DNA from: Fonsecaea monophora
Lineage: Eukaryota > Ascomycota > Eurotiomycetes > Chaetothyriales > Herpotrichiellaceae
DNA length: 64,000 nt
Assembly: GCF_001642475.1 (NCBI RefSeq)
Contig: NW_019173994.1
Coordinates: 62,001-126,000 of the forward strand
Reading direction: 5' to 3'
The notes beneath the pieces are model-generated. The model ran no database searches. It was not told the origin of the DNA and was given only the letters and a program-made list of their open reading frames with translations. Below, piece by piece: positions 22,116-32,782 of the stretch; position 1 is the stretch's first letter, and the number at the start of each line of letters is the position of its first letter. Position numbers and translations under genes: made by a program.

Positions 22116-22204
22116 GTAAGTCCACACCACGCCACCCAATTAATCACCCACCATCGTGGAAGAGGCCGGCTTCTGCGTGTGATGCCATGCTCACTCAAAG
22201 GCAG
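22116..22204 (+). other. Probable 5' UTR intron of the C2H2-like gene
   Basis: A consensus donor GTAAGT and an acceptor AAAGGCAG bound 89 bases. The upstream side has a stop in the phase needed for coding, so it would be a leader intron. If spliced, it removes the ATG at 22182 and leaves 22239 as the first in-frame start. Confidence 0.5.
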
Positions 22205-22238
22205 GACTGTCCGCCGCCAGTGTGTCAAGTTTCCCTCC

Positions 22239-23189
22239 ATGTCCACGATCCAGCCTCGATGCGGTTGTAACTCGATTCCGGGCACACCTGTTCAGCTCGT
22301 AGCATCAGGACTGACCAGTCCCAAAACCTCGCCCAACAAGCCAGACAAAGAGGTTCCGGGGTTGTTTCGCAGCCTTATGTATTCCAGAAACACGGGCACC
22401 AGATCCGCCACCGCGGTGCAGGTCATTCAGGATGACGACGCTGCATCCATGGCATCCACAGCCGCCACCACGACCACCACAGATGCAGTACCACCCTTGA
22501 CCAGTGAGACTTCGACCGACTCATCTGGGGCGTCTTCGGCAGACACAGATATGGCCAGTAGCATACTCGGAGATGGATACATGCTGGAATCACAAGATGG
22601 TGTGTTGACGGTGCCGTTCCGATATCACGAGGACGCCGATCTGCTCTGTCCGTTCCAGATCCTGGACTGCGATCAGGTGTTTGCAGACATCATCCACTTC
22701 AAGATGCATGTGTTTTCGCACTTCCGCGGACATGAATTGCCGACCTTTGCCACCTGTTTCCTGTGCGACAACAAGTACGTCTCGCGGCCCGAGGACGATC
22801 CGGCGTTGGCGTGGAACACCATGCTGTCCCATATGGTGCACGACCACTTTCGGCAGGGCCAACAGCTGGCGACGGTGAGGACCGACTTTGGCCTGATGAA
22901 GTGGATGTACAACCGAAGGATCATCAATGACCAACAGTTCAAGAGAACCCAGTTACTCCCTTACCAGACCATCCTCCCTGGCGCTGCCGGCACGTCGAGA
23001 CGACAAGTTGTCCATATGGCAGAGTTACCGCATGCCCCCTCAGCATCGCCACCAGCAGCTGTCAGAGCTCACCTCGCCTTGTCAATGGGGTACCAGAACG
23101 AGCCCTATACGATGAATGCTGGACGGAGGCAAGAAAGACGTCGACTTGATGCCACTCGAACCATGGTCCGAGCACACAGTTATATGTGA
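22239..23189 (+). CDS. C2H2-like zinc-finger domain protein, fungal
   Basis: Fungal-specific protein of unknown function with an atypical Cys/His-rich region. From the ATG at 22239 it is 316 aa. The first 110 residues or so are low-complexity Ser/Thr/Ala. The conserved part begins LTVPFRYHEDADLLCPFQIL, then LDCDQVF and HFKMHVFSHFRGHELPTF, then ATCFLCDNKY, and AWNTMLSHMVHDHFRQGQ. This gives two Cys pairs followed by His clusters, as in degenerate C2H2 fingers. A helix TVRTDFGLMKWMYNRRII follows. The C-terminus is basic (GRRQERRRLDATRTMVRAHS). The upstream ATG at 22182 is probably inside a leader intron. Nuclear location is inferred only from the finger and basic tail. Confidence 0.8.
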   Translation: MSTIQPRCGCNSIPGTPVQLVASGLTSPKTSPNKPDKEVPGLFRSLMYSRNTGTRSATAVQVIQDDDAASMASTAATTTTTDAVPPLTSETSTDSSGASSADTDMASSILGDGYMLESQDGVLTVPFRYHEDADLLCPFQILDCDQVFADIIHFKMHVFSHFRGHELPTFATCFLCDNKYVSRPEDDPALAWNTMLSHMVHDHFRQGQQLATVRTDFGLMKWMYNRRIINDQQFKRTQLLPYQTILPGAAGTSRRQVVHMAELPHAPSASPPAAVRAHLALSMGYQNEPYTMNAGRRQERRRLDATRTMVRAHSYM

Positions 23190-25182
23190 CGCTTCACACC
23201 CTTGCCGAAGTTGCGCAGGTGAACGAAGTTGCCAAAAAAAAAAAGAAAAAGAAACGAGCAACGATTCTGAGCAACAAGAGAGCTCATTTCAAGCTGGAAA
23301 AGGCGGCCTAGGCACGGCTGTGGCTGTGGCTGGGCTGGGCTTGCCTACCCACGCATCGCATTGGATCCTGTCGGGTACTGTTTTCTTTCAAGCTCCGGCG
23401 AAGGCGTTTGGTTGCATTTTCAGTGACTCGGGATTTCCTCCATATTCGAGCGAGGACATATTCAGATGGGTTTTTTTTCTCTCGAGGAGCAGATGAACAA
23501 CCGAGTTTTGGAGCTAGGAAAAGGGGGCTTTTTCTTTTTCTTCCTCTTCTTCCTAGTGGGACGTTACTCACCGATTTACCATCTCCCTCTTCACTTCTTC
23601 CCCTCGCCAGCGAGTTTCATTTTGGGGATGCGGTTTTTCTTTTTGCAATAGTAATGGATGGCATGTTAAATAATCATGGGCAGGAGCCGCTTTGCTCACC
23701 GTCACGATGAATAGAGCCCCGCGGAAAGGTCTCTTCGTTGGTTACGGGATGACTTTGAGTGAGTGATTCAGTGAGGAAGAGCATCTCGTGTAATCTTTGC
23801 GGTGGGCTTTGGGTACCTTGTGCTTTCGAACCAAGTGGAAGGGAGGGAGGGAGGGAGGTGTGTTCTTGGCGACTCTCCCTTTTGTCGTTGTCCTGGTCGC
23901 TGTAACTCGAAATGGAAAACCACATTTCTTTTTGAAAACACCCAAAAGACTTGCGCGAGACGAGTAGGTAGATGGTTCAACCATAAGTCATGCATGCCGA
24001 TGTACAAGGTACTTCTCTCTGCAGTGGTAAGGCTGCAGATGGGGAAAAAAGGACACAAATATAAAACGTGGTGGTGAAGGCGGCCGCGCCCCCCCTTCCA
24101 AGACTTGGTGGGATTGGTGTCTTGCGTCAATAATGGGAGGAATTATTAGTAACGGGCGGCCAGCATGTGGCGCAGCGGGCGTTTCAAGGCGTTCCGTCAC
24201 CATGACCCATCAAGGGAGGATCTGATCTGCTGGATTTGTTTCCGGGCGGGCAGGGAGACGAAACGAACCAAAAACAGATGGCTAGGACAGGAGGTCCTTC
24301 CCTTCCAAGCACCAGAATAAACGGGCCTGATGTATCTAGAGATCTCAGAAGTACTCGGTTCCTGGGGATAAAAGAGAAAAGACGAATGAATCAGGGAAAC
24401 AAGATGCTTTTGGAGAGCAGAGACAAAGATGACAGGGTGACAACCCCCTGATCAGCGCCCTGACTTGGTCTAGAACAACGCGTGTTGTAACGGCCAATCA
24501 CTCTCTCAAGAGATGCTCGCGTGGTCCCATGGTCATGTTCGAGGTCATGCGCCTCCAATCCTTGTCGAGACATGCCTCGCAATCCTCTCTCATCACATAC
24601 TGGTGTTGAAGGCTCTGTCGCTCTATTTTGGGCCTACGGACGAGGTTGACCCTGCCTGATATGATCTTCGGAATAAGTATTCAACCGTTTCCTAATGCCG
24701 GTGATACGTCGAATAGTCTGTCTACATTTGGATCGCATACAAGTACATGGAAGAAGCGTGGCGGCGCAAAGCCGACTGGATGGGGCTGTTAACTCCACCG
24801 AACGCGAAACCCACAGTGCCCAGGCAGTGATTGTGTACCGTTTCGGTATATCAGTGGTGAGACCAAAGGCTTCTCCTGCGAAAACAACCGTTAGTCGTGT
24901 TCGTTGCATCCCCTTGAACAATTGACACAGGAACGACACTGCGATCAGACAGCAGTTGGTACAATTTATGCTTCCACAACGAGTTTCAGAACAGGTCTGT
25001 GTGAAATTGTGCTTCATCAGGCAGATATGGAACGGGCATGTCACAACAGAATGGGGGTGGCTTACCTCCACTTCTCAACAGTCTTCAATTGCAACTTCTC
25101 TCAAGTGGTCAAAGATCGGAAGGGGCGCATGCTAACCCCATTTCCTTCGCACTTTGGCAGGCGTGTCTCTTCAAGTTGGGGT
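23190..25182. other. Convergent intergenic region, 2.0 kb
   Basis: This lies between the 3' ends of the C2H2-like gene (+) and the histidine phosphatase (-). It contains an A-rich run near 23233 and a (GGGA)n stretch near 23840-23858. No supported gene. Confidence 0.55.
23840..23857. repeat. (GGGA)n microsatellite
   Basis: About four and a half units of GGGA in intergenic DNA. Confidence 0.8.
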
Positions 25183-26082
25183 TCATGTGATAGAGCCGCG
25201 GCCACCTGAAGGTCGCTTGAAGAAGCCATCCAGAGTCTGTTGCTTTGCATCATAGGGAGACGATCCCAGCCCGCCTCTTGTACGCTTCAGATCTTGGAGG
25301 TGATCTTTACTGTTAATGCCGTGAATGGTCATGGAACATCCCTTGAGCGGGTATGAAGGGATGTCCGTCGATGCCAAAGGCTGTGCCATCTGAGATTGAT
25401 GGGCAAGTTCGGACGAGGGTCTCTCGATTGTAAGTTCCAAAAATCCGGTGTTGGTCCACGATGGCAGGTGTTCCAAGGAGCGGACACCCCAAGCCTCGAC
25501 CTTCGGCGCTAGCGCAACAGTGTTGCTGTTAAATTTTCTCAGCAGTGTCCGCCACAGCACAGATAGAAAGAGGCCATGAGAAACGACCGCAACGCATTCC
25601 TGCGTTGCCGTTGTGGCATCCAATGCACCACGGGCAAAGTGTGGGAGGATGAAGTCGTCCAGAAACGATTCCGCCCTTCTCACCATAGTCTCGGTCGTCT
25701 CTTGAGGGCGAAAAGATTCATGTTGGGGGTAAAGTACCCCGGGGTCGAGATGCTGCAGCACTCTCCTCGAGTTCCATGGAACGAGCTCCAATGAGCCAAA
25801 GTCCTGCTCACGAAGCAGTTCGAGTTTCACGACTTTGGGGACAACTTCGGCGGAGAGCTTTGCGGCTTGGTTTCTGTGAAGCTCTTCAGCGGTCATGAAA
25901 GCTCGTTGAAGATCCGAGGCGTAGATTTTGGTAAACCTCAAGTTACGGTGAGTGGTGAGATAATGACCCAGTCGTTGGGTCTGCAGGACACCATGGTTGG
26001 TCAACCTGGAGTCAGAGACCCCTGCAAGAAGCCCAGCAACATTATGCTCTGTCTCTCCATGTCGGATGAAAAATAGATGCAT
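25183..26082 (-). CDS. Histidine phosphatase (phosphoglycerate mutase-like) with a PIP-box-like tail
   Basis: Branch-1 histidine phosphatase fold, single exon, 299 aa. Catalytic residues are clear: R7-H8-G9-E10 at the start (FFIRHGETEHN), R60 in SDLQRAFMTAE, the acidic loop around E88-E92 (ELLREQDFGSLE), and the second histidine H169 in VVSHGLFLSVLW. The phosphatase core ends near residue 220. A tail of about 80 residues follows and closes with KQQTLDGFFKRPSGG. Residues 281-288 (QQTLDGFF) match the PCNA-interacting PIP box, QxxLxxFF, with basic residues on both sides. The domain is known from metabolic and protein phosphatases and also as a module in yeast TFIIIC (Tfc7). The actual substrate here is unknown. 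The start at 26082 is the only reasonable one, because the RHG motif begins at residue 7. Confidence 0.92.
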   Translation of the reverse strand: MHLFFIRHGETEHNVAGLLAGVSDSRLTNHGVLQTQRLGHYLTTHRNLRFTKIYASDLQRAFMTAEELHRNQAAKLSAEVVPKVVKLELLREQDFGSLELVPWNSRRVLQHLDPGVLYPQHESFRPQETTETMVRRAESFLDDFILPHFARGALDATTATQECVAVVSHGLFLSVLWRTLLRKFNSNTVALAPKVEAWGVRSLEHLPSWTNTGFLELTIERPSSELAHQSQMAQPLASTDIPSYPLKGCSMTIHGINSKDHLQDLKRTRGGLGSSPYDAKQQTLDGFFKRPSGGRGSIT

Positions 26083-26312
26083 GGGAGTAAAGCCGTAAAG
26101 CCAACGGATAGGTTGATGGCTTTGAGAACGACAGGAAAAGACAACAAAAAACCTAAGCCCAAACTTGCTCCGCAGATCAGCAGATGGTAAAGGGAAAGTC
26201 TGCCGGAATCGAATTTCTGCTTCGCGGCTTGCGAGTTTAGGCGACTTCCTCTTCTCTGCAATATTGCATTTTGATAACCAGTTCTCTTATCTACATCTCT
26301 ATTTCCGTCACA
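26083..26312. promoter_or_regulatory. Bidirectional promoter, histidine phosphatase and TIM9
   Basis: Only 230 bases separate the two divergent start codons, so the genes share or overlap promoters. No named site was identified. Confidence 0.55.
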
Positions 26313-26718
26313 ATGGACAGGTTGGTCTCTTGTTGCAATCGTCTTCGCGTGGACTCGCTGACGTCGTCTTAGCCTCACTCCCGCCGAACAGAGGGAGCTC
26401 AATGCTCGTATGGAGGCAAAGCAGCTGAAAGAATTCATGAAGGTAAGGATTATTACAGCCCATGCTATGACACAGATTTTCCCTTTTGACGGTTGATCTG
26501 ACCTGACCTGGGCTCCATGCTAGACCTATTCCAACCTCGTCCAACGGTGTTTTGACGATTGTGTCAACGATTTCACAACAAAGTCATTGATCTCGAGAGA
26601 AGAAGGCTGTGTGATGCGCTGCGTGGATAAATTCCTGAAAGGTTCGGAGAGATTAGGGGCCAGGTTTCAAGAGCAGAATGCTGCCATGATGCAATCCGGA
26701 CAGCTGCCAGGCCGATAA
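26313..26718 (+). CDS. TIM9: Small Tim protein Tim9, intermembrane-space chaperone
   Basis: Tim9 forms a hexamer with Tim10 in the mitochondrial intermembrane space and escorts hydrophobic carrier proteins to the TIM22 complex. The gene is split into three exons: 26313-26320 (8 bases, ATG GAC AG), 26373-26442 and 26524-26718, with introns of 52 and 81 bp. The product is 90 aa and begins MDSLTPAEQRELNARME. The twin CX3C motif is present as CFDDC and CVMRC, 15 residues apart, embedded in FTTKSLISREEGCVMRCVDK. The tail is KGSERLGARFQEQNAAMM. Length, motif spacing and the N-terminal helix match Tim9 rather than Tim10. The 8-base first exon and two introns break every long open frame, so simple ORF finding misses it. 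It lies head to head with the histidine phosphatase. Confidence 0.95.
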
Positions 26719-28501
26719 ACGTCAACCCACCAGCCATATTGGATTTACAGAGACACATTTGTACGATATGGGAAGGGTGTGTGCGGACTATTGGCACGAC
26801 AACTGATTTGGACGTGTCGGCCTGGTATGGAATGCGGTCATGTTTGGAAAACGCGGTGACATCCTCAATCTGTTGAAGAGAAACTTGGGCGATCGGAGGG
26901 ACGTAGGGCAATGGCTCCAACACACAACGTCTCTTTCCTCCCTTTCTCAAGAAAATGCAAGTTTCGATCCAGGATCAAAGGCATGTCATAATGTTGGTGC
27001 AAGTGAAGTCATTGGGGATTCCAGGGCAGAGTGTTAGCATGGACGAGTACGCAAGAAAAAGGGGCTATACGGTTGATTGAGGTCCACCAAAGCGTGCCAA
27101 AAAAATAGTGAGACTGCTCAATGAGGATGAAGTATTCGCCGATCCATTGCGGTTGCTGTACTGTTAGAAAAACCCAAGAGACTCTTGTCTGAAGATCATC
27201 TCAGTCACAAATTGACAAGACTCTTATTCGCAGCAGGTGAATATCCGTGACGTTGATCTTCTACGTCAGCGCCTCCCTAGGAGCAGCTGGGTCAAATACC
27301 GCCGGTACAGAATTGTGGGATTAAACTGTGTTGCCACCAGCAGGTACCGGGCTTCTGTTCAGCTTGACCAGAGTCCTGCGACGGTTCATCAGATCTGCTG
27401 CACTGCAGGCCAATGGGGAAATGTAGAGGTCAGAGCGCCACAGTGAGGCGCAGGTGGTGTTGGGTGACAGAGTAATTCGATACGATGGCGCATTTGTACC
27501 TCGTACAGGTGTACAGGTGCACAGGTGCGCAGGCACGTAGGTACGAGTCTTTGGGGCTCGAGGGTTGGTTGGCGGTGAAGCCATACGAGCCGTAAGCGGT
27601 TCTCAGACAAATTTCAGGGCCTGTCCACCGCCCACGGCACTCCCCCTTTAACGAGCTTCCACTACAGCCGCTATTCGGAGGCTAGGGGCGTCGCCCATCA
27701 AACCCTTTTGCCCTTATGACTATGGTGGAAACGAACCCAAGCTCTTTCAGCTCCTTCCAGGCCTCACCTCCCTGGACTGGGGGTTCCCTCTTGTCGCTGC
27801 TGGGTGTCAGTCAAGAGCCAAGTGTTCCCGGTTAGGCGAGCTGCTAATTGGGGCTCCGTCCTCTTCCCGCCCTGCTCCCGCCCTGGACGAACGAGGATCT
27901 ATATCCCTACCAAGGAGGAATTATTTTATGGAGGCACGGGTAAGCCTTGCTGCTTTGTCGGTTCCACTCTCGCGAACTTCAACTCTATCCTGTCTTATTA
28001 TTTCAGCTCGACTCAATTTTTTTCTCCTGGTCCCTCGGTGTACTCTCTACCTTCATTCGCCTGTTAGGGAGTGTATTCTTTTTGACGGATCTCGACTTCT
28101 CTGCCTTTTCCCATGCTATCTGTCGCCTGCTTCCTGCGCGTCTCTTAACTGTAGCTTAATCGCATCCCCCCCGCTCTCATCGTCGTGTCTGAGACACCTC
28201 GAACCGCCACCTCCACCAAATAGCGCTGCCTCACATCTTTGCTTCAGCCATTTACTGCGTTGGAAGCGTGTTCTCGACATTCCTTTTTCCACCCTCATTC
28301 ATCATTGCCCTTGGGCTGGATCCAATCGGCTCCTCCACACGCTGTAAACCCAATGATCTGTTAGATCTGTCTGTGCGACCGTCTCAGTCTCCTTCCACCA
28401 CTGACCTTTGTTCGCTTCGAACCATCAATTCGTCACCACCAGGGCACTTTGTCCTACGCAGCCTCCGAAGCCCGGGCTTTACAAAAAGCTGCGAAGCTAC
28501 C
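26719..28501. other. Intergenic region and long 5' leader of VTS1
   Basis: Apart from a CAGGTG/CAGGCAC-type imperfect repeat near 27505-27545, I see no gene. From about 27980 to 28500 the plus strand is pyrimidine-rich, typical of a fungal 5' leader, with a probable leader intron at 27940-28006. Confidence 0.55.
27940..28006 (+). other. Probable 5' UTR intron of VTS1
   Basis: GTAAGC donor and TTATTTCAG acceptor, 67 bases, about 500 bases ahead of the VTS1 start. It is inferred from splice signals alone. Confidence 0.45.
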
Positions 28502-30403
28502 ATGGCCAGCAACATCATCGGCAACAGGAATAGCACCCCGGAGGCGTCCAAAACCTCTCTTCGGCCCCCCAGCTCCAGGACTATCGGCACATCCGGTACC
28601 CATACTCAAGCCGTCCGAACTTCAGCTGACATGTCTTTCGCCTCTCCTCTCTCGTCACGTTCCATACGCCCAGCCTCTGAAGTCTTATACAACCAACAAT
28701 CTCAACAAGGCAGCATGGACGATTCAAGCAAGTTGGGAGAGCAGTGGATTCAGGATATTGAACAATATGAAACAATGTTGGAAGAGATGGCTGCGGCGAC
28801 ACTGGATCAGGACTTCAAAGACGAGTTGAGCGCGATCGAACAATGGTTTCAAGTCCTGAGCGAGGCGGAGCGCACTGCTGCCACATACGCCCTCATCCAG
28901 CAGACCACGCAAATGCAGCAACGATTCTTTGCTCAGGTTCTGAACCAGATGTCCAAAAGCCATCCGATTTCGGGCGTCCTCTCCCCAGCCAATTTTGGGG
29001 AAAAGGACGCAATGTCCAACCGGCTGAGCGACGCCATGTCCAAGTTGAATGTGGACGATCGGAGGACTTCTCTGACTCGACCACCAGTCTCCCCAGCCGG
29101 CAACAAGCGCAATTCGGGCTTGGATCAATCCACCATACATGCAATGTTTCCGGACGCTGTCGCCGCAATTCAGCAGCAAAAGGCCGAATACGCGCAACAA
29201 ACAGGCAACCCGCCCCCTTCCAACAGAAACAGTACGGTTGTAGGAGACCGCAGTTCCCTAGTGGCGCCCACTATAGCTGCTCCGAGAGAGTCCAAGGCAG
29301 ATGCCATGAGCTGGCGGCAGGGCGGTGGAGATACTCAACAGCCTCCGATATCGAGACCCAAGTCATCATCCGGCCAACAGGGGCAGCATCAGCCAATGGG
29401 CCAATTTAGTCAACCTGCATCATCTGGTGGCCTTCGTTCTCCGCGTCCTCTGGGCGGCTCGGGCGGTAATATTCAGAGCACTACATTGACCGCTCCGGAC
29501 CCGGCATCCAGCGATATGCCCCTTCTGTCTCCTTACAACGTGGGCAACCAGAGTTGGGCTTCGATGACCAATACCCCCATGGTCCCGAACTTCAGCCAAG
29601 CTCAATCCCATACCGAAATGGTGGCCAACGCTACCGCCATGAAACTCGCCGCCTTGTCCACGGTCAACAACAGGATTGCCCTGGACGACGTCAAGAAATT
29701 TCGTCGTGCTCGGTCTAACGAACCTCAGCCACCAACGCAACCACCGCTGACCCCCGGGCTTGCAGCTTCTGGCATCCCGGGAATCAATACTATCATGGTA
29801 AATGATCACGGCCAAATCCTCAATGCTCAACAAGTTGCCGCCATTCAAGCGCAGCAGATCGCCGCTGCACAAGGACGCCGATCTCGACCTAATTCTCCTG
29901 GACTTCCATTACAGACGCCTCTCGGTCAAACCGCGTTTGCGTCTCCTCAACACAACGGATTCTTGGCTGCATATGATGGCGCACCCATCATGATCGGTGC
30001 AGGTATGCCGGGGCTAGTCCCGCAAACAGGCATATTTGGTGGGGGCGGCGAAGGGTATCTCTCCGATCACTCGGACATCACCCGGGGCAGGTCGCCCAGA
30101 GGACGCCGTGGGAGCTCCAAACCTCCTGAGGATCCCACTGACCCCAATCTGCTGAAAGATATCCCGACATGGCTCCGATCGTTGAGGTTACACAAATACA
30201 CTGACAACCTGAAGGACCTGAAATGGGAGGAATTAATACAGCTTGATGATAAGGGCTTGGAAGCACGTGGTGTGAATGCTCTGGGAGCGAGGAACAAGAT
30301 GCTCAAGGTGAGTGATGGACTTGTCAAATATGGGCGATGACCACTAATTTCATTGTAGGTGTTTGAGCAAGTCAGAGAAGCCCAAGCGGAAGGGAAGCTG
30401 TAG
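28502..30403 (+). CDS. VTS1: VTS1, SAM-domain RNA-binding protein (Smaug family)
   Basis: Homologue of yeast Vts1 and animal Smaug. Family members bind CNGG-loop hairpins in mRNA through a SAM domain and recruit the deadenylase. Exon 1 is 28502-30307, the intron is 30308-30358 (51 bp), and exon 2 is 30359-30403, giving 616 aa. The N-terminal conserved region has LGEQWIQDIEQYETMLEEMA and LSAIEQWFQVLSEAERTAA. A long Gln/Ser/Pro-rich low-complexity middle follows (about residues 200-530). The SAM domain at the C-terminus reads KDIPTWLRSLRLHKYTDNLK, DLKWEELIQLDDKGLEARGV, ALGARNKMLKVFEQVREAQ. The intron falls inside the last SAM helix, and splicing adds VFEQVREAQAEGKL. The start at MASNIIGN is chosen because the upstream 78 codons, open from 28268, look like leader sequence. 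Confidence 0.93.
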
Positions 30404-31524
30404 AATGGCAGTTTCCGTGGTGGCCACACAGGTCATCATCTGCTATCCGCTCGACGTGCGGCTTTGTTTTTCTGAACTTTGCAAACATTGGAGACATGGG
30501 CGCTGTGCTTGACTGGCGAGGGACTGTTCCGGGGCGACGAGGGAATACTGGAGCTTGTTTCATGCTCTGAAACCCCCGATCGTCGGCCTACTTCTGCGAC
30601 GGATTGGCATTTTGACAGGATCAGAATCTCGAGTGCGCGGCTGCTGGTGTAGTCGCCACCACCAAAAGGCCGGCCGAACGAATTTCGTCCACCTCGTTTG
30701 GTCGGACCAGGCAGGACCCTAGTAATTTCCAGTTCTTTTCGACCAAGACTGACCATGGATGGCGTGATGACTCGACGTCTTTTCTATATAGCGTGACGAG
30801 ATAACCCATACCACCTACGAATCTTCTATGTAGAACATGCAAACAACTGGGCCCAGAAGAAGCGATTGTACACGCTTGATGTTCTCGTGGCTTTGCAAGA
30901 GTCAGGGGACTCATCTCGGCGTGAGTACTCTGTAGTTTTCTTGTGAGATGAGTAGAAGGGGAGGGTTCATTTCTGCGCTGCTCCTCTGCTTGATGTTCTT
31001 TGGGCCATGAGTTCCGTCTCCGTTGGCTACGCTCAGAAAGAGACACAGAGAGAGAATCTTGCTACGTATGCACTCACTCGATCGTTCGATAATCACCATA
31101 GATGTATAGACACTTTATACCTCACATCTCGTCGCGGTAGTAGTGGACAACTTTCGACATGGAATAGGTGGTATGTAGTGGGATGGTGATGGACTGCAGT
31201 GGATGAGATGAGATGGGATGCAAGGGAATGAGCCGAGACCCACTCTGCACTGAACTGAGCCCTCCAAGCCGCGTTGGTGTGTATCTTTGATAGCGACTGA
31301 AAATCCACTGCACGTCAAGGTCGTCCAACAGCCTCGTTTGCAGAGTTTCCAACGTCAACTTCTACACCCATCACCTCCTCCATACTACGTACCGAACCTA
31401 GTCAACGAGCACGAGCCCTAGAAACTCTTCCTAAAAGCTTCGCCCTTGGTTAGAGAGCGCAAGTGTCATACATACAATTCAAGAGTCGAGAGTCGAGCGC
31501 ATCTCAATCGCTCAATCGCACACC
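30404..31524. other. Intergenic region between VTS1 and EMC6
   Basis: This holds the 3' flank of VTS1 and the promoter of EMC6. No gene was seen. TAGAT/GATGA-rich stretches near 31100-31230 are not organised as a repeat. Confidence 0.55.
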
Positions 31525-32053
31525 ATGGCGCCATCACCGCAAGAACTTTCCATGTTCCTGGACCCTTTGGTCCCAGAGTCACTTACACACAATACGCGGG
31601 TACGTCTGTTATCTCTTCTTCTCATTTCCTCTTTCTTCCTATACTCCCCTCCCTCGCTCCCCCCGAAAAGGACCACGCACAGTATTGACCGACTAACATC
31701 CTTCTCATCCCGCCAAAAAAAACCAGACCCTCTCCAACATCCGCTCCATTGCAGGCCTCCTCCTCGGCATCGCCGCCGGCATCCTGGGCCTCGAGTCTCT
31801 GACCGGCTTCGGCTTCTACCTCGCGTGCAACACCCTGATCTCGGCGCTCTTCTACTTCCTCCTCGCGGGCGCTGCGCCGCAAAAGTACTTTGCCGGCACG
31901 GCCGGGTCGAGGGGCCTGAATGACTCTCCCAAAGGCGGGAGGAACGAGGGGTCGGGAGCGTGGCGCGAGATCTGGTTCGGGGGAGGACTGTTCACGGAGG
32001 CTCTGAGTGGGTTCGTGTTGGGTTGGGCGGGCGTAGGGGGTGTGATTCGATGA
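31525..32053 (+). CDS. EMC6: ER membrane protein complex subunit 6 (Emc6)
   Basis: Emc6 is a core membrane subunit of the EMC insertase, which places moderately hydrophobic segments and tail anchors into the ER membrane. Exon 1 is 31525-31599, the intron is 31600-31726 (127 bp, with GACTAAC branch site), and exon 2 is 31727-32053, giving 133 aa. The N-terminus is MAPSPQELSMFLDPLVPESL followed by NTRTLSNIRSIAGLLLGIAA. Three hydrophobic segments are visible: about residues 33-52 (IRSIAGLLLGIAAGILGLE), 55-78 (GFGFYLACNTLISALFYFLL), and the C-terminal LFTEALSGFVLGWAGVGGVI. Length and the N-x-R-x-L-SxIR-x-x-G pattern fit the family (Rab5IP fold). Confidence 0.93.
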
Positions 32054-32297
32054 TTCAGGTAAAATCAGATCAAATAAATAAAAATGAAGTGGAATGGAAT
32101 GGTATTCCGACTGCGGAGGAAAAGAATGGAATTGAATTCATTACACACGCACACAGACGCGGCGCAGAGTTGCAACAGATTCGGACGCTGGAACACCCAC
32201 GGAAAATGTACAAGCAACCAATCTTCACATGGCGTGGCTCATGCAGGAAACTCCATGTCCTCTTGCCCAACTCACTTGTCGCCAACCAGCGGCAACA

Positions 32298-32318
32298 CCA
32301 CCACCACCACCACCACCA
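32298..32318. repeat. (CCA)7 microsatellite
   Basis: Seven perfect CCA units in intergenic sequence. Confidence 0.9.
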
Positions 32319-32751
32319 ACGCCCTGGCAGAACCGGAAGGGCAGAAACCTGGTAAGAGCGGACCTTTCTGACATCTCCCACTGTATTCTGCGTTCCACTG
32401 TCTTTCCACTGTCTTCGTCATCTCTGCCCTGTGTCTTCTCCTCTCTTCTCTTCGATCTCCGATCCGGACACTGTGCACAGTATACTGTTGAACGGTCCAC
32501 GGTACACACGGTGTTTGTAGGTTGGGTGAGGTGGGTTGTGCAGTGGCCCTCTATACGACTACACCTACGTTCTTACTACACGCACATCCCGAGTATGGAT
32601 GAGCTTGACGACGTACCTCTCTCTTACTGAGTACCTCTTACCGGATCGCCCAATCGCTAAATAAGCCTTCTCGGTATGTGAGTGTGCGTATAGAAAGGAT
32701 AGTGGCGCCCTTTGAATTTTATTACCCAAGCAATTAATCCCAAAAGGCGAA

Positions 32752-32782
32752 AATCATATTCTACACACTGTAGAATATGATT
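32752..32782. repeat. Perfect inverted repeat, 14-bp arms with 3-base loop
   Basis: The left arm AATCATATTCTACA (32752-32765) and right arm TGTAGAATATGATT (32769-32782) are exact reverse complements around CAC. It sits in the AT-rich convergent region between EMC6 and the zinc-finger gene. It could be a structured 3' UTR hairpin or the remains of a small foldback element. Confidence 0.9.

Larger units (their letters stand above)
20898..22238. other. Intergenic region and 5' leader of the C2H2-like gene
   Basis: No gene is visible. It holds a (GACC)4 repeat at 21541-21556 and a pyrimidine-rich stretch from about 21650. A probable 5'-leader intron with GTAAGT donor at 22116 and CAG acceptor at 22204 lies at its right end. 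Confidence 0.55.

Noticed and set aside
21650..22285. Minus-strand frame of 211 codons
   Set aside because: Its product is Gly/Arg/Lys low complexity from pyrimidine-rich leader DNA; it overlaps the C2H2-like gene start.
24168..24180. tRNA A-box-like TGGCGCAGCGG
   Set aside because: No B box or cloverleaf follows.
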